Shown here: positions 16,804 to 26,179 of the stretch, piece after piece | Numbering within the stretch: position 1 is the first letter of the stretch | Layout: each line of letters starts with the position of its first letter | NCBI GenBank assembly: GCA_018969975.1 | Contig: JAGWXI010000001.1 | Span: 22,918 to 86,917, forward strand | DNA: 64,000 nucleotides | Direction: 5' to 3' | DNA from: Burkholderiales bacterium | Lineage (GTDB): Bacteria > Pseudomonadota > Gammaproteobacteria > Burkholderiales > Burkholderiaceae_C | Made by a program: the position numbers and the translations under genes | The notes under the pieces: generated by a model | What the model was told of the DNA's origin: nothing | What the model saw: the letters and a program-made list of their open reading frames with translations, nothing else | Databases searched by the model: none

Positions 16804-19722
16804 ATGCAACTTGTTGAATCCACTACAAAAATTAATCCAACAACTTTCCCTGCTTCAACCCAAAACCGCATCAGCGCCGACACCCCCACTGTGTTGGCCC
16901 ATTACCAAATCATTCGTCGCAACGGTGCAGTTGTTCCTTTTGAGCCCGCCAAGATCGCTGTGGCCATGATGAAGGCGTTTTTGGCGGTGCACGGCACCCA
17001 AGGTGCCGCATCTGCCAGCGTTCGCGAAACAGTCGACCTGCTCACCCAAGGCGTAGTCCGTGCTTTGATGCGCTCACGCCCGGGCGGCGGCACCTTTCAT
17101 ATCGAAGATGTCCAAGACCAAGTTGAACTCGGTTTGATGCGTGGTGGCCATCACGAGATCGCACGAGCCTATGTGCTTTACCGCGAACGCCGTACCCAAG
17201 AGCGGGCCCATAGCAAAGAACAAGCTGCTCCTTCCGTCCCAACAATTCATGTGCTCGAAGACGGTCAGCGCGTTGCGCTAGATCTTCAGCACCTCCAGCG
17301 CTTGATCAACGACGCTTGCGCCGGTTTGGGCGCTGATGTGCAACCCGAACCCATCTTGGCTGAGACCATGCGCAATCTCTACGACGGCGTACCCATGAGC
17401 GAGGTCTACAAGGCCGCCATCTTGGCGTCCCGCACCTTGATCGAAAAAGACCCCGACTACACCTACGCCACGGCCCGCTTGCTGATGCACACCATTGCCA
17501 AAGAAGTGCTGGGCAAAGAAGTCCTGCACTCCGACATGGGCCAGCACTACGCACAGTACTTCCCGCAGTTCATCAAAAAAGGTGTCGACAACGATTTGCT
17601 CGACCCCCAAATGTTGCAGTTTGACTTGCAGCGCTTGGGTTCTGCGCTCAAAGCTGGTCGTGACCTGAAATTTGACTACCTTGGCCTGCAAACCCTGTAC
17701 GACCGCTATTTCTTGCATGTGCGTAAGCAGCGCATCGAATTGCCACAAGCGTTTTTCATGCGCGTCGCGATGGGCTTGGCCCTCAACGAAATTGACCGCG
17801 AAGCCCGCGCGATTGAGTTCTACGAAGTTCTCTCATCGTTTGACTTCATGTCGAGCACACCAACTTTGTTCAACAGCGGCACTTTGCGTTCACAACTCTC
17901 TAGCTGCTACCTCTCTACCGTGCCTGACGACCTAGATGGCATTTATGAGCTGATCAAAGAAAACGCCTTGCTCTCTAAATTCGCTGGCGGTTTAGGCAAC
18001 GACTGGACCCGTGTGCGCGCATTGGGCAGCCACATCAAAGGTACCAATGGCGAATCACAAGGCGTTGTGCCATTCCTGAAAGTCGTCAACGACACGGCTG
18101 TTGCGGTCAACCAAGGCGGCAAGCGCAAGGGCGCGGTCTGCACTTACTTGGAGAGCTGGCACTTAGACGTCGAAGAATTCTTAGAGTTGCGCAAAAACAC
18201 CGGTGACGACCGCCGACGTACCCACGACATGAACACCGCCAACTGGATTCCAGACTTGTTCATGCGTCGCGTGATGGAAAAAGGCGAGTGGACATTGTTC
18301 TCGCCCTCGGATGTTCCCGATTTGCACGACCTCTACGGTGCTGAGTTCGAGAAAGCCTATGTGGCTTACGAAGCCAAAGCCAAGAGCGGCGAAATCAAAC
18401 CTAGCAAAACCGTCCAAGCCACCGACATGTGGCGCAAGATGTTGACCATGTTGTTTGAAACTGGCCACCCATGGATCACTTTCAAAGACCCCTGTAATGT
18501 GCGCTCACCACAACAGCATGTCGGCGTGGTGCACTCATCCAATCTGTGCACAGAAATCACGTTGAACACCAGCGACACCGAAACCGCGGTGTGTAACCTC
18601 GGCTCGGTCAATTTGTCGCAACACCTGATCGAAGGCGACAGTGGCAAAGAGCTTGACCACGACAAACTCAAGCGCACCATCGCTACCGCGATGCGCATGC
18701 TCGACAACGTGATCGACATCAACTACTACGCCGTGAAAAAGGCGCGTGACTCCAATATGCGCCACCGCCCTGTTGGCTTGGGCATCATGTCGTTCCAAGA
18801 CAGTTTGTACGAAATGCGTATTCCCTACGCTTCGCAGGCTGCTGTCGAGTTTGCAGACCGCTCGATGGAAGCCGTTTGCTACTACGCCTACTGGGCATCG
18901 ACTGAACTCGCCAAAGAACGCGGCCAATATGCAAGCTACAAAGGTTCTTTGTGGGACAAAGGTGTTTTGCCATTGGACTCTTTAGACCTTCTTGCAACTG
19001 CGCGCGGTGGTTATTTAGATGTAGACCGCTCCACTACTTTGGACTGGGAATCGTTGCGCCACAAAATCGCCAAAGACGGCATGCGTAATTCCAATTGCGT
19101 GGCGATTGCGCCTACTGCGACGATCTCCAACATCATTGGCGTGGACGCTTCCATCGAACCTTGCTTTGGCAACTTATCGGTCAAGTCCAACTTGTCTGGC
19201 GAATTCACGGTCATCAACAGCTACTTGGTGCGCGACTTGAAACGCCTTGGTTTGTGGGACGACGTGATGGTCATGGACCTCAAACACTTTGACGGTTCAC
19301 TGCGCCCGATCGACCGCGTGCCACAAGAGATCAAAGCCTTGTACGCCACAGCCTTTGAAGTGGAACCCCAATGGCTGGTCGAAGCTGCATCGCGTCGCCA
19401 AAAGTGGATCGACCAAGCGCAATCGCTCAACATCTACATGGCGGGCGCGTCTGGCAAGAAGCTGGACGAGACCTACAAATTGGCTTGGTTACGCGGTTTA
19501 AAAACCACCTACTACCTGCGCACATCTAGCGCGCAACAAGTAGAAAAATCTACCGTGCAAGCAGGCTCACACAACTCTGTGTCATCAGGCTCACCTACTA
19601 GCGGATTGAGTGCGCTCGAAGCTGCTGCGATGGCGGCGCAAGCACAACAGTTGAGCGCGGTGGCCGCAACCGATGTGAAGTTTTGCGGCGTTGACGATCC
19701 AACATGCGAAGCCTGTCAGTAA
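16804..19722 (+). CDS. nrdA: Class Ia ribonucleoside-diphosphate reductase, alpha subunit NrdA
   Basis: NrdA reduces ribonucleoside diphosphates to deoxy forms using a radical from NrdB. An ATP-cone (allosteric site) lies near residues 35-135 (IIRRNGAVVPFEPAKIAVAM). The catalytic barrel shows SSCYLSTV and NLCTEITLN for active-site cysteines and TTYYLRTSS for the paired radical-transfer tyrosines. The C-terminus ends CGVDDPTCEAC, the mobile redox cysteines. The ORF track starts at 16684, but that region contains an NrdR box; ATG 16804, with AGGAAG about 9 bases upstream, gives 972 residues. It is followed by nrdB after 110 bases. Confidence 0.97.
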   Translation: MQLVESTTKINPTTFPASTQNRISADTPTVLAHYQIIRRNGAVVPFEPAKIAVAMMKAFLAVHGTQGAASASVRETVDLLTQGVVRALMRSRPGGGTFHIEDVQDQVELGLMRGGHHEIARAYVLYRERRTQERAHSKEQAAPSVPTIHVLEDGQRVALDLQHLQRLINDACAGLGADVQPEPILAETMRNLYDGVPMSEVYKAAILASRTLIEKDPDYTYATARLLMHTIAKEVLGKEVLHSDMGQHYAQYFPQFIKKGVDNDLLDPQMLQFDLQRLGSALKAGRDLKFDYLGLQTLYDRYFLHVRKQRIELPQAFFMRVAMGLALNEIDREARAIEFYEVLSSFDFMSSTPTLFNSGTLRSQLSSCYLSTVPDDLDGIYELIKENALLSKFAGGLGNDWTRVRALGSHIKGTNGESQGVVPFLKVVNDTAVAVNQGGKRKGAVCTYLESWHLDVEEFLELRKNTGDDRRRTHDMNTANWIPDLFMRRVMEKGEWTLFSPSDVPDLHDLYGAEFEKAYVAYEAKAKSGEIKPSKTVQATDMWRKMLTMLFETGHPWITFKDPCNVRSPQQHVGVVHSSNLCTEITLNTSDTETAVCNLGSVNLSQHLIEGDSGKELDHDKLKRTIATAMRMLDNVIDINYYAVKKARDSNMRHRPVGLGIMSFQDSLYEMRIPYASQAAVEFADRSMEAVCYYAYWASTELAKERGQYASYKGSLWDKGVLPLDSLDLLATARGGYLDVDRSTTLDWESLRHKIAKDGMRNSNCVAIAPTATISNIIGVDASIEPCFGNLSVKSNLSGEFTVINSYLVRDLKRLGLWDDVMVMDLKHFDGSLRPIDRVPQEIKALYATAFEVEPQWLVEAASRRQKWIDQAQSLNIYMAGASGKKLDETYKLAWLRGLKTTYYLRTSSAQQVEKSTVQAGSHNSVSSGSPTSGLSALEAAAMAAQAQQLSAVAATDVKFCGVDDPTCEACQ

Positions 19723-19774
19723 TTCGCGCTGACGCACATTTGCATTTGCACAACACAAACGCGCTCTGCGCCCT

Positions 19775-19803
19775 TGCAATGCTTTGCAATTGTTTGCATT
19801 GCA
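19775..19803 (+). repeat. Hairpin in the nrdA-nrdB gap
   Basis: TGCAATGC and GCATTGCA are perfect 8-bp arms around a 13-base loop that itself contains GCAATTG. The surrounding gap is crowded with TTGCA/TGCAA words. There is no T-run, so it is not a standard terminator; it may be an RNA-processing or stability element separating nrdA from nrdB. Confidence 0.5.
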
Positions 19804-19832
19804 TCGATAATTTAAAGATTGGAAAATAATTT

Positions 19833-21059
19833 ATGTTGACCTGGGACGAAGAAGTAAAACCTTCAGCACCACCATCTTATACAAGCGGCATGATCAGTCG
19901 CCTGATGGATAGCCCCCCAACCACAAGCGCAACACAAGCACCAGTTGCCTCACGTACTTTGGATGACGGCGCAAAAGCGCCTTTCATTCCAACTCTCACT
20001 AATACTGTTGCTACCCCTTCTACAGCCTCAGCATCTAGTGCACGCCGCGTCAATGCTGCAGACAAGCGCATCATCAACGGACACACTGATGTGAACCAGT
20101 TGGTGCCTTTCAAATACAAATGGGCTTGGGAGAAATACCTCGCCACCTGTGCCAACCACTGGATGCCGCAAGAAGTGAACATGACCCGCGACATCGCTTT
20201 GTGGAAAGACCCCAACGGTTTGAGCGAAGACGAACGCCGCTTAATCATGCGTAACCTTGGTTTTTTTGTCACAGCCGATTCTTTGGCCGCCAACAATATT
20301 GTGCTGGGCACCTACCGCCACATCACAGCACCAGAGTGCCGCCAGTTCCTATTGCGTCAAGCGTTTGAGGAAGCGATCCATACCCATGCTTACCAATACA
20401 TCGTAGAGTCCTTGGGCCTCGACGAAGCCGAGATTTTCAACGCCTACCACGAAGTCAAATCTATCCGTGACAAAGACGAGTTCTTGATTCCGTTTATCGA
20501 CGCCATCATGGACCCCCACTTCCATACTGGCACGCCTGAGACCGATCAAACCTTGTTGAAGTCTTTGATTGTGTTTGCCTGCTTGATGGAAGGTCTCTTC
20601 TTCTACGTTGGCTTTACCCAAATCTTGGCACTCGGCCGCCAAAACAAAATGACTGGCGCTGCAGAGCAATACCAGTACATCTTGCGTGACGAGTCTATGC
20701 ACTGCAATTTTGGTATTGACTTGATCAACCAAATCAAACTCGAAAACCCACACCTGTGGACAGCGTCCTTTAAAGAAGAAATCAAAGGCTTGTTCATGCA
20801 GGCGGTTGAACTCGAATACCGTTATGCCGAGGACACCATGCCCCGCGGTGTGTTGGGCTTGAACGCATCCATGTTCAAAGGCTATTTACGCTACATCGCC
20901 AATCGGCGTGCGACCCAAATCGGGCTCGAGCAGTTGTTCCCCAATGAGGAAAACCCTTTCCCATGGATGAGCGAGATGATCGACTTGAAAAAAGAACGTA
21001 ATTTCTTTGAAACCCGCGTGATTGAATACCAATCAGGCGGTGCCCTCTCTTGGGACTGA
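19833..21059 (+). CDS. nrdB: Class Ia ribonucleoside-diphosphate reductase, beta subunit NrdB
   Basis: NrdB holds the diiron-tyrosyl radical cofactor that activates Nrd[14 protein letters not shown] supplies a Glu and His iron ligand and the radical Tyr in the spacing ExxHxxxY seen in E. coli NrdB; ESMHCNFG gives the second Glu/His ligand set. The 408-residue protein has an extra Ser/Thr/Ala-rich N-terminus of about 80 residues before [18 protein letters not shown]. The C-terminus, with [10 protein letters not shown], resembles the tail that docks on NrdA. It follows nrdA and is probably under the same NrdR control. Confidence 0.97.
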   Translation: MLTWDEEVKPSAPPSYTSGMISRLMDSPPTTSATQAPVASRTLDDGAKAPFIPTLTNTVATPSTASASSARRVNAADKRIINGHTDVNQLVPFKYKWAWEKYLATCANHWMPQEVNMTRDIALWKDPNGLSEDERRLIMRNLGFFVTADSLAANNIVLGTYRHITAPECRQFLLRQAFEEAIHTHAYQYIVESLGLDEAEIFNAYHEVKSIRDKDEFLIPFIDAIMDPHFHTGTPETDQTLLKSLIVFACLMEGLFFYVGFTQILALGRQNKMTGAAEQYQYILRDESMHCNFGIDLINQIKLENPHLWTASFKEEIKGLFMQAVELEYRYAEDTMPRGVLGLNASMFKGYLRYIANRRATQIGLEQLFPNEENPFPWMSEMIDLKKERNFFETRVIEYQSGGALSWD

Positions 21060-21086
21060 TTCTTAAAAAAATATGTCCCAGAATTT

Positions 21087-21132
21087 GTTCGTCACTTTTA
21101 CAAACACCCAGCTTCGAGGTGTCGTGACGAAC
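21087..21132 (+). repeat. Long-arm inverted repeat downstream of nrdB
   Basis: GTTCGTCAC (21087-21095) pairs perfectly with GTGACGAAC (21124-21132), and an inner pair ACACC/GGTGT (21104-21108, 21118-21122) extends the fold. Lacking a T-run, it may act as an mRNA 3'-end stabiliser or operator. Confidence 0.55.
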
Positions 21133-21140
21133 TCAACCTG

Positions 21141-21174
21141 TTCATGGGGTTGGACCCGGGTCCAGCGCCATGAA
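21141..21174. repeat. 34-bp near-perfect palindrome upstream of the histone-like gene
   Basis: TTCATGG-ggt-TGGACCC is followed directly by GGGTCCA-gcg-CCATGAA: two 17-base arms with only the central triplet of each mismatched, including the perfect 14-mer TGGACCCGGGTCCA. It lies 74 bases before the H1-like ATG. No T-run follows. A binding site for a large dimer or a cruciform-forming site are both possible. Confidence 0.65.
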
Positions 21175-21247
21175 TCGCTTTGCTTGCTACCAACCGGCGC
21201 AAAGTGTTTTTACTCAACGGTCTAAAAATTGATCTAGGAGAAAAGAA

Positions 21248-21676
21248 ATGGCAACTGCAAAAAAACCGGCCGCGAAAAAGAAGGCCCCTGCAAAGAAAGT
21301 GGCAGCTAAAAAGCCAGCCGCTAAAAAAGTAGCCGCTAAAAAGCCGGCAGCAAAGAAGGTCGCAGCAAAGAAGCCAGCAGCTAAAAAAGCTGCAGCCAAA
21401 AAGCCAGCGGCAAAAAAAGTAGCGGCTAAGAAAAAGCCTGCTGCCAAGAAAGTGGCAGCTAAAAAGCCAGCGGCAAAAAAAGTAGCAGCTAAGAAAAAGC
21501 CTGCTGCCAAGAAAGCTGCGAAAAAGCCTGCTGCCAAGAAAGCTGCACCTAAAAAGGCTGCAAAAAAACCTGCGCCCAAGAAAGCCGCGAAAGCACCTGC
21601 TGCTGCCGTCGCTCATGCGCAAACAACTTTAAATCCACAAGCTGCTTGGCCGTTTCCAACGGCAAGCAGGCCCTGA
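21248..21676 (+). CDS. Histone H1-like DNA-binding protein (Lys/Ala-rich)
   Basis: The 142-residue protein is made almost wholly of AAKKPAAKKV-type repeats, followed by a short neutral tail (QTTLNPQAAWPFPTASRP). This is the composition of bacterial histone H1-like and AlgP-type proteins, which bind DNA without sequence preference through Lys-rich, unstructured chains. A TAGGAG ribosome site precedes the ATG. The DNA contains a 63-bp direct repeat, so copy number may vary between strains. The overlapping minus-strand ORFs (rich in Phe, Ala, Gly) are shadows of this skewed composition. A terminator follows. Confidence 0.9.
   Translation: MATAKKPAAKKKAPAKKVAAKKPAAKKVAAKKPAAKKVAAKKPAAKKAAAKKPAAKKVAAKKKPAAKKVAAKKPAAKKVAAKKKPAAKKAAKKPAAKKAAPKKAAKKPAPKKAAKAPAAAVAHAQTTLNPQAAWPFPTASRP
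21401..21523 (+). repeat. 63-bp direct repeat inside the histone-like gene
   Basis: A unit starting AAGCCAGCGGCAAAAAAAGT at 21401 recurs at 21464 with a few substitutions over about 60 bases; a shorter part (AAGCCTGCTGCCAAGAAAGC) appears once more downstream. The period is 21 codons and preserves frame. Confidence 0.75.
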
Positions 21677-21713
21677 ATCTCACAAGATCAGTAGTCGGAT
21701 TTATTGTTTACCC

Positions 21714-21746
21714 AAGCCCGTCGCCGCAAGGCCTCGGGCTTTTTTG
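21714..21746 (+). terminator. Rho-independent terminator after the histone-like gene
   Basis: AAGCCCG and CGGGCTT form a 7-bp stem around a 14-base loop, followed by TTTTTT. It lies 38 bases after the H1-like stop and before the convergent kinase gene. Confidence 0.8.
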
Positions 21747-21761
21747 TGCCTTAGAAAAATA

Positions 21762-22661
21762 TTAGCTGAGGTGTAAATCGCTAAGTTGGTAGTTTTGTGG
21801 CCCGCGTTGTGCAATCTTGCGTGCACCGACTTCGTTGCCAAGCGCTGCACACTTGTCAAGCGACCAGCCTTTTTCTAAACCGAATAGCAGGGCACCGCGC
21901 CATGCATCGCCGCATCCTGTGGGGTCGACTACTTCTTTGGCTTTTACAGGAGGCACGCATGTTTTTTGGCCATCCACCCAGACTTCGCAACCATTTGCAC
22001 CCAAAGTCACGACCAAGCCTTGGACGTGGCGAGAGATCTCCGCACTAGAGAGCCCTGTTCGTTCACAAAGCATCTTGCCTTCGTAGTCGTTAACCGTGAC
22101 CCAAGTTGATAGGCTAATGAAATGCATTAACTCTTTGCCATCGAACATGGGCAAGCCTTGTCCTGGGTCAAAGACGAAAGGAATATCTGCGTGTTTGAAT
22201 TGCTCCGCATGTTCGAGCATGGCGTCGCGTCCATCGGGCGAAATAATGCCCAACTGGATATCAGCACGTTTTTCAATTTTGGTGAGATGTGCTTGCATCA
22301 TCGCGCCAGGGTGAAAGGCCGTTATTTGGTTGTTATCTTTGTCCGTCATGATCATGGCTTGTGCGGTATAGGTGTCTGAAACCGATCGCACAAACTCGCT
22401 CGAAATACCTAAATGCGCTAGGCGCACTAAGTAGTCTGCTCCATCGGTACCCAAGGTTGCCATGGGTAACGGCGTACCACCCAAGGCTTTCAAGCTATAG
22501 GCAATATTGCCTGCACAGCCGCCAAAGTCACGGCGTAATGCGGGCACCAAAAAAGAGACATTCAGAATGTGCAGTTGATCAGGCAAGATTTGCTCAGCAA
22601 ACCTTCCCTCAAAATTCATAATGGTGTCAAACGCAAGAGAGCCGCAAATCAGCGAGGCCAT
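21762..22661 (-). CDS. PfkB-family sugar or nucleoside kinase (adenosine kinase-like)
   Basis: A 299-residue ribokinase-fold enzyme. The N-terminal GGCAGNIAYSLKALGG is the first PfkB signature (substrate and lid region). DPTGCGDAWRGALLFGL is the second, carrying the catalytic Asp and anion hole. The DFGGCAGNIAYSL wording resembles the subgroup annotated as adenosine kinase or carbohydrate kinase in betaproteobacteria; the substrate cannot be fixed from sequence alone. It stands alone on the minus strand, convergent with the H1-like gene, and is followed upstream by the zinc-ribbon gene with a 21-base gap, so it may be the last gene of the acc-prmA operon. Confidence 0.88.
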   Translation of the reverse strand: MASLICGSLAFDTIMNFEGRFAEQILPDQLHILNVSFLVPALRRDFGGCAGNIAYSLKALGGTPLPMATLGTDGADYLVRLAHLGISSEFVRSVSDTYTAQAMIMTDKDNNQITAFHPGAMMQAHLTKIEKRADIQLGIISPDGRDAMLEHAEQFKHADIPFVFDPGQGLPMFDGKELMHFISLSTWVTVNDYEGKMLCERTGLSSAEISRHVQGLVVTLGANGCEVWVDGQKTCVPPVKAKEVVDPTGCGDAWRGALLFGLEKGWSLDKCAALGNEVGARKIAQRGPQNYQLSDLHLS

Positions 22662-22682
22662 AAAAATACTTTCTTAGAAAAA

Positions 22683-23393
22683 TTAAGGATAAAAAATCAC
22701 AGCGCGGTAGCCAGCAACCCGCTCACGCAGGGGTGCCTCTACCTCAAAACTTAATTGCACGCGCAGGTCGCGTAAGGCGGCTATATGGTCTAGTAAATTC
22801 AAGTCTTGGACCAGCAAGATACGCCGCACCACCACTTGGTCATGGACATCGGTCAAACTGACTTCTAGCGAGGGCGTAGCAACGGGATGGTGCTTGGTAT
22901 TTTTGAAACGCATCTGCAAATTAAAGCTGCCATCTGGGTTTTCACTAAAGCTACTGTTCTCAATGAGCACGCCAGTAGGTTCTTGGGGCCACTCGAGCTT
23001 GCAGGCGATTGGCAAACACAAGGTTTCAACCGTACGGCGCAATGCAGGCTCTTGGGCAACCAACCAATGGCGATTCAACAATACGGCTTGCCAAAGCATG
23101 CCCAGCGCCAATAAAACAGAGAGAAAGGGCCAAAACCAACCTGCTCCAGCAGGCATTTGCTTTTGCAGCGTTGCATCGTCTGAAAAAAAGCCAGGCCGCA
23201 CAGCATCCATCGAATTATTGCCCGCTTGCGAAACGAATGCGGCTTCGTTTAGATCTGTCGTTTGCGCAAAATACAGATGCGCTTCAAAAACGTTTTGGCA
23301 CTTACCACAGCGCACCCAACCATTGGCCGCGCGGAGATGTTCTTCGCGTACTTTGAAAGCAGTTTGGCAGTTAGGGCAATGGGTGATCTGCAT
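22683..23393 (-). CDS. Zinc-ribbon membrane protein (MJ0042/DUF3426 type)
   Basis: The 236 residues start with a zinc ribbon: MQITHCPNCQTAFKV, then RCGKCQNVFEA (two CxxC pairs). A linker leads to one transmembrane helix (FWPFLSVLLALGMLWQAVLL, about 110-130) and a periplasmic DUF3426 domain of beta character. The function of this family is unknown. The ORF track includes 50 extra residues from the prmA region; ATG 23393 overlaps the prmA stop as TGATG and starts right at the zinc ribbon. Linkage to prmA and accC is common in Burkholderiales. Confidence 0.88.
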   Translation of the reverse strand: MQITHCPNCQTAFKVREEHLRAANGWVRCGKCQNVFEAHLYFAQTTDLNEAAFVSQAGNNSMDAVRPGFFSDDATLQKQMPAGAGWFWPFLSVLLALGMLWQAVLLNRHWLVAQEPALRRTVETLCLPIACKLEWPQEPTGVLIENSSFSENPDGSFNLQMRFKNTKHHPVATPSLEVSLTDVHDQVVVRRILLVQDLNLLDHIAALRDLRVQLSFEVEAPLRERVAGYRAVIFYP

Positions 23394-24274
23394 CAGAGAG
23401 TTGCCGTCATGAGAATCCAGCCATCTTCTTGATCGCTGACGTGAAGTTTGCAATACGGCGCATATGCTTGCTGCAATTCTTGCGCCTGACGCTGCAATAT
23501 ACCAGCCAAAACCAAGTGTCCTGAAGGCAAGAGATGGCTGCACAACAAAGGCGCTAGCACTTTCAAGGGCGTTGCTAATATGTTTGCAAGCACTGTGTCA
23601 TAGGCCCCTACCGCGAGTTCAGATTGCCCCGCATGCAATGTCACGCCATTTGCTTTGGCATTCAAAAGCGTCGAGGCAATGGCGGCTTCATCAATATCTA
23701 CCGCATCCACACTGTGCGCGCCATGGAGTGCTGCAGCAATAGCCAAAATACCAGAGCCACATCCATAGTCAAGCACACGTAGAGATGGATTGGCTTGCGA
23801 CGCAATCCATCGCAAACACATACGCGTAGTAGGGTGGGTCCCTGTTCCAAATGCGAGACCGGGGTCTAAGCGAATAAAACGCTTGGCTTGCGAGGGCGGC
23901 TCATGCCAGCTAGGAACAATCCAAAAGTCGGGTGTGATTTCCACAGGTTGGAATTGCGATTGGGTCAGCGTGACCCAATCTTGGTCTTCCACAGGATGCA
24001 CGCCAAGGCTTTGACAGTTCGTGAAAAAGTCTTGCACCAACAGCAAGCGCTCAGCATCTTGGGCTGTCAATTCTTTGGCAAACAAAGCCACAAGCTTGGA
24101 GCGTTGCCATGCTTCTTTGGGTGGTGGCATACCAGGCTCACCAAACAGTGCTTGCTCTGCCTCTGACAAAGCATCTGCGTCTTCGACCGATACGCTTAAT
24201 GCGTCTAATGCTTCCAAAGCCTCACTGATGTCGGAAACGCTAGCCTCTGGGCACACCAAGCCCAGTTCAAACAT
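23393..24274 (-). CDS. prmA: Ribosomal protein L11 methyltransferase PrmA
   Basis: PrmA methylates several amino groups of ribosomal protein L11 using S-adenosylmethionine. The small N-terminal L11-binding domain (FELGLVCPEASVSDISEALE) precedes the methyltransferase domain with FGTGTHPTTRMCLRWI and the SAM motif VLDYGCGSGILAIAAA. NILATPLKVLAP is the NILA motif (catalytic loop). The ORF track adds 8 residues; ATG 24274 overlaps the accC stop as TGATG and gives the family's usual start (24277 is an adjacent alternative). Length is 293 residues. Confidence 0.96.
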   Translation of the reverse strand: MFELGLVCPEASVSDISEALEALDALSVSVEDADALSEAEQALFGEPGMPPPKEAWQRSKLVALFAKELTAQDAERLLLVQDFFTNCQSLGVHPVEDQDWVTLTQSQFQPVEITPDFWIVPSWHEPPSQAKRFIRLDPGLAFGTGTHPTTRMCLRWIASQANPSLRVLDYGCGSGILAIAAALHGAHSVDAVDIDEAAIASTLLNAKANGVTLHAGQSELAVGAYDTVLANILATPLKVLAPLLCSHLLPSGHLVLAGILQRQAQELQQAYAPYCKLHVSDQEDGWILMTATL

Positions 24275-25623
24275 CATCTTTTGTGAGCAGCAAGCCACTC
24301 TTCCAAATAATGGATATTGGTGCCACCGGCTTCAAACTTGGCGTCATTCATTAGCACCCGATGCAAGGGAATATTGGTGTTAATGCCTTCGACCAAAGTT
24401 TCTGCCAAAGCTGTACGCATACGCGCAAGGGCTTGGTCGCGGTTATCGCCGTAGACAATGATTTTTCCGATCATGGAATCGTAATTTGGAGGAACAAAAT
24501 AATTGGTATAGGCATGCGAATCGACTCGCACACCAGGACCACCAGGCGCATGCCACATGGTGATACGGCCCGGAGATGGCATGAATTTGAATGGGTCTTC
24601 CGCATTGATTCGGCATTCGATCGCGTGGCCTTTGACAACGATATCGCGTTGCGTGAATGGCAACTTCATGTCAGCTGCCACCATGATTTGTGTTTTCACA
24701 ATATCAATACCTGTGATGTATTCCGTCACAGGATGCTCTACTTGCACACGCGTATTCATCTCGATGAAATAAAACTCACCGTTCTCATACAAAAATTCAA
24801 AAGTGCCGGCACCGCGATAGCCAATTTTTTTGCACGCGGCCACACAGCGCTCGCCAATTTTGTCGATGAGTTTGCGGGGAATGCCTGGTGCTGGCGCTTC
24901 TTCAATCACTTTTTGGTGACGCCGTTGCATGGAGCAATCGCGCTCGCCTAAATACACCGCGTTTTTGAATTTATCGGCCAGAATTTGGATTTCAATATGC
25001 CGCGGGTTTTGGAGGTATTTCTCCATGTAAACCGCAGGGTTGCCAAAAGCAGAGCCGGCCTCTGCTTTCGTCATAGCAACCGCATTGATCAGTGCCGCTT
25101 CGGTATGCACCACGCGCATACCTCGGCCACCACCACCACCAGCGGCTTTGATGATGACGGGATAACCAATGTTTTTAGCAATTCGGCGGATTAATGCAGG
25201 GTCGTCGGGTAACTCGCCATCAGATCCGGGAACACAAGGAACGCCCGCCTTGATCATGGCTTGTTTGGCGGACACCTTATCGCCCATGATTCGGATGGAA
25301 TCAGCTGTTGGACCAATAAATTGGAAACCGCTCTTTTCAACCCGTTCGGCAAAGTCAGCGTTTTCACTCAAAAAACCATACCCAGGATGGATAGCTTCGG
25401 CATCGGTGACCTCCGCTGCCGAAATGATGGCGGGCATATTGAGATAGCTAAGGGCAGAGGAAGCCGGGCCAATACACACCGCTTCATCAGCAAGTTTGAT
25501 GTATTTAGCATCACGATCTGCTTCGGAATAAACCATCACTGCTTTAACACCGAGCTCACGACAAGCACGTTGCACGCGCAAGGCAATCTCGCCTCGGTTG
25601 GCAATCAGTATTTTTTTGAACAT
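24274..25623 (-). CDS. accC: Acetyl-CoA carboxylase, biotin carboxylase subunit AccC
   Basis: AccC carboxylates the biotin on AccB using ATP and bicarbonate, the first step of fatty-acid synthesis. The protein starts [17 protein letters not shown]. The ATP-grasp domain shows the glycine-rich loop [14 protein letters not shown], and [14 protein letters not shown] carries metal ligands and the catalytic Arg loop. The 449-residue length is standard. It lies 15 bases after accB and overlaps prmA, forming accB-accC-prmA-zinc-ribbon. The nearby carbonic anhydrase is too far away to call a linked bicarbonate supply. Confidence 0.98.
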   Translation of the reverse strand: MFKKILIANRGEIALRVQRACRELGVKAVMVYSEADRDAKYIKLADEAVCIGPASSALSYLNMPAIISAAEVTDAEAIHPGYGFLSENADFAERVEKSGFQFIGPTADSIRIMGDKVSAKQAMIKAGVPCVPGSDGELPDDPALIRRIAKNIGYPVIIKAAGGGGGRGMRVVHTEAALINAVAMTKAEAGSAFGNPAVYMEKYLQNPRHIEIQILADKFKNAVYLGERDCSMQRRHQKVIEEAPAPGIPRKLIDKIGERCVAACKKIGYRGAGTFEFLYENGEFYFIEMNTRVQVEHPVTEYITGIDIVKTQIMVAADMKLPFTQRDIVVKGHAIECRINAEDPFKFMPSPGRITMWHAPGGPGVRVDSHAYTNYFVPPNYDSMIGKIIVYGDNRDQALARMRTALAETLVEGINTNIPLHRVLMNDAKFEAGGTNIHYLEEWLAAHKR

Positions 25624-25638
25624 GCGAACTACCGAGAC

Positions 25639-26127
25639 TTAAGCGATGACAAACAAAGGGGCGCCGTACTCCACCGCTTGGCCGTTTTGAGCCACGATTT
25701 GGGTGACAGTGCCCGACTTGTCAGCCTCAATTTCGTTCAATATCTTCATAGCTTCAATAATGCAGATGGTTTGCCCTTCTTTGACTTGGCTGCCCACTTC
25801 CACATAGGCTGGCGCATCGGGACTAGATGAACGATAAAAAGTACCTACCATCGGAGACTTCACCACATGGCCATCGACTTCGGTCGCACTAGCGGCTGGG
25901 GCGGGCTCATTAGGGTTGGTGGCTGCAAGAGGTGTTACAGGAGCAGAAGCCACAAGGGTCGCAGCAGCAGGTGCAACTGGCACTGCGGCCAGGGTGGTAT
26001 GCATGGCCTGATGGGTTGAACCACCCTTGACGATGCGAACCTTGCCTTCTGCCTCGGTGATTTCAAGTTCAGTGACATTGGAGTCGGAGACCAAGTCGAT
26101 CAGCGTCTTGAGTTTTCTCAAATCCAT
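25639..26127 (-). CDS. accB: Biotin carboxyl carrier protein AccB
   Basis: AccB carries biotin between the biotin carboxylase and the carboxyltransferase. The N-terminal [23 protein letters not shown] is the conserved dimerisation segment, then an Ala/Pro-rich flexible linker (about 45-85), then the biotinyl domain with the biotinylated lysine in [12 protein letters not shown]. The [13 protein letters not shown] thumb seen in AccB is present. The 162-residue length is normal. It is the first gene of the accB-accC-prmA block; the 52-base gap to the tlpA-like gene upstream may hold a promoter. Confidence 0.98.
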   Translation of the reverse strand: MDLRKLKTLIDLVSDSNVTELEITEAEGKVRIVKGGSTHQAMHTTLAAVPVAPAAATLVASAPVTPLAATNPNEPAPAASATEVDGHVVKSPMVGTFYRSSSPDAPAYVEVGSQVKEGQTICIIEAMKILNEIEADKSGTVTQIVAQNGQAVEYGAPLFVIA

Positions 26128-26179
26128 AAAATACCTTATTTGTAAGCAAAGGGGTGCTAATTTACACCAATTTCGCTAA

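Noticed and set aside
21087-21132. Terminator after nrdB
   Set aside because: The stem is strong but there is no T-run, so I list it as an inverted repeat only.
21098-21622. Minus-strand ORFs opposite the H1-like gene
   Set aside because: They are Phe/Ala/Gly/Leu-rich mirror images of the AAKK repeats and have no supported start or domain.
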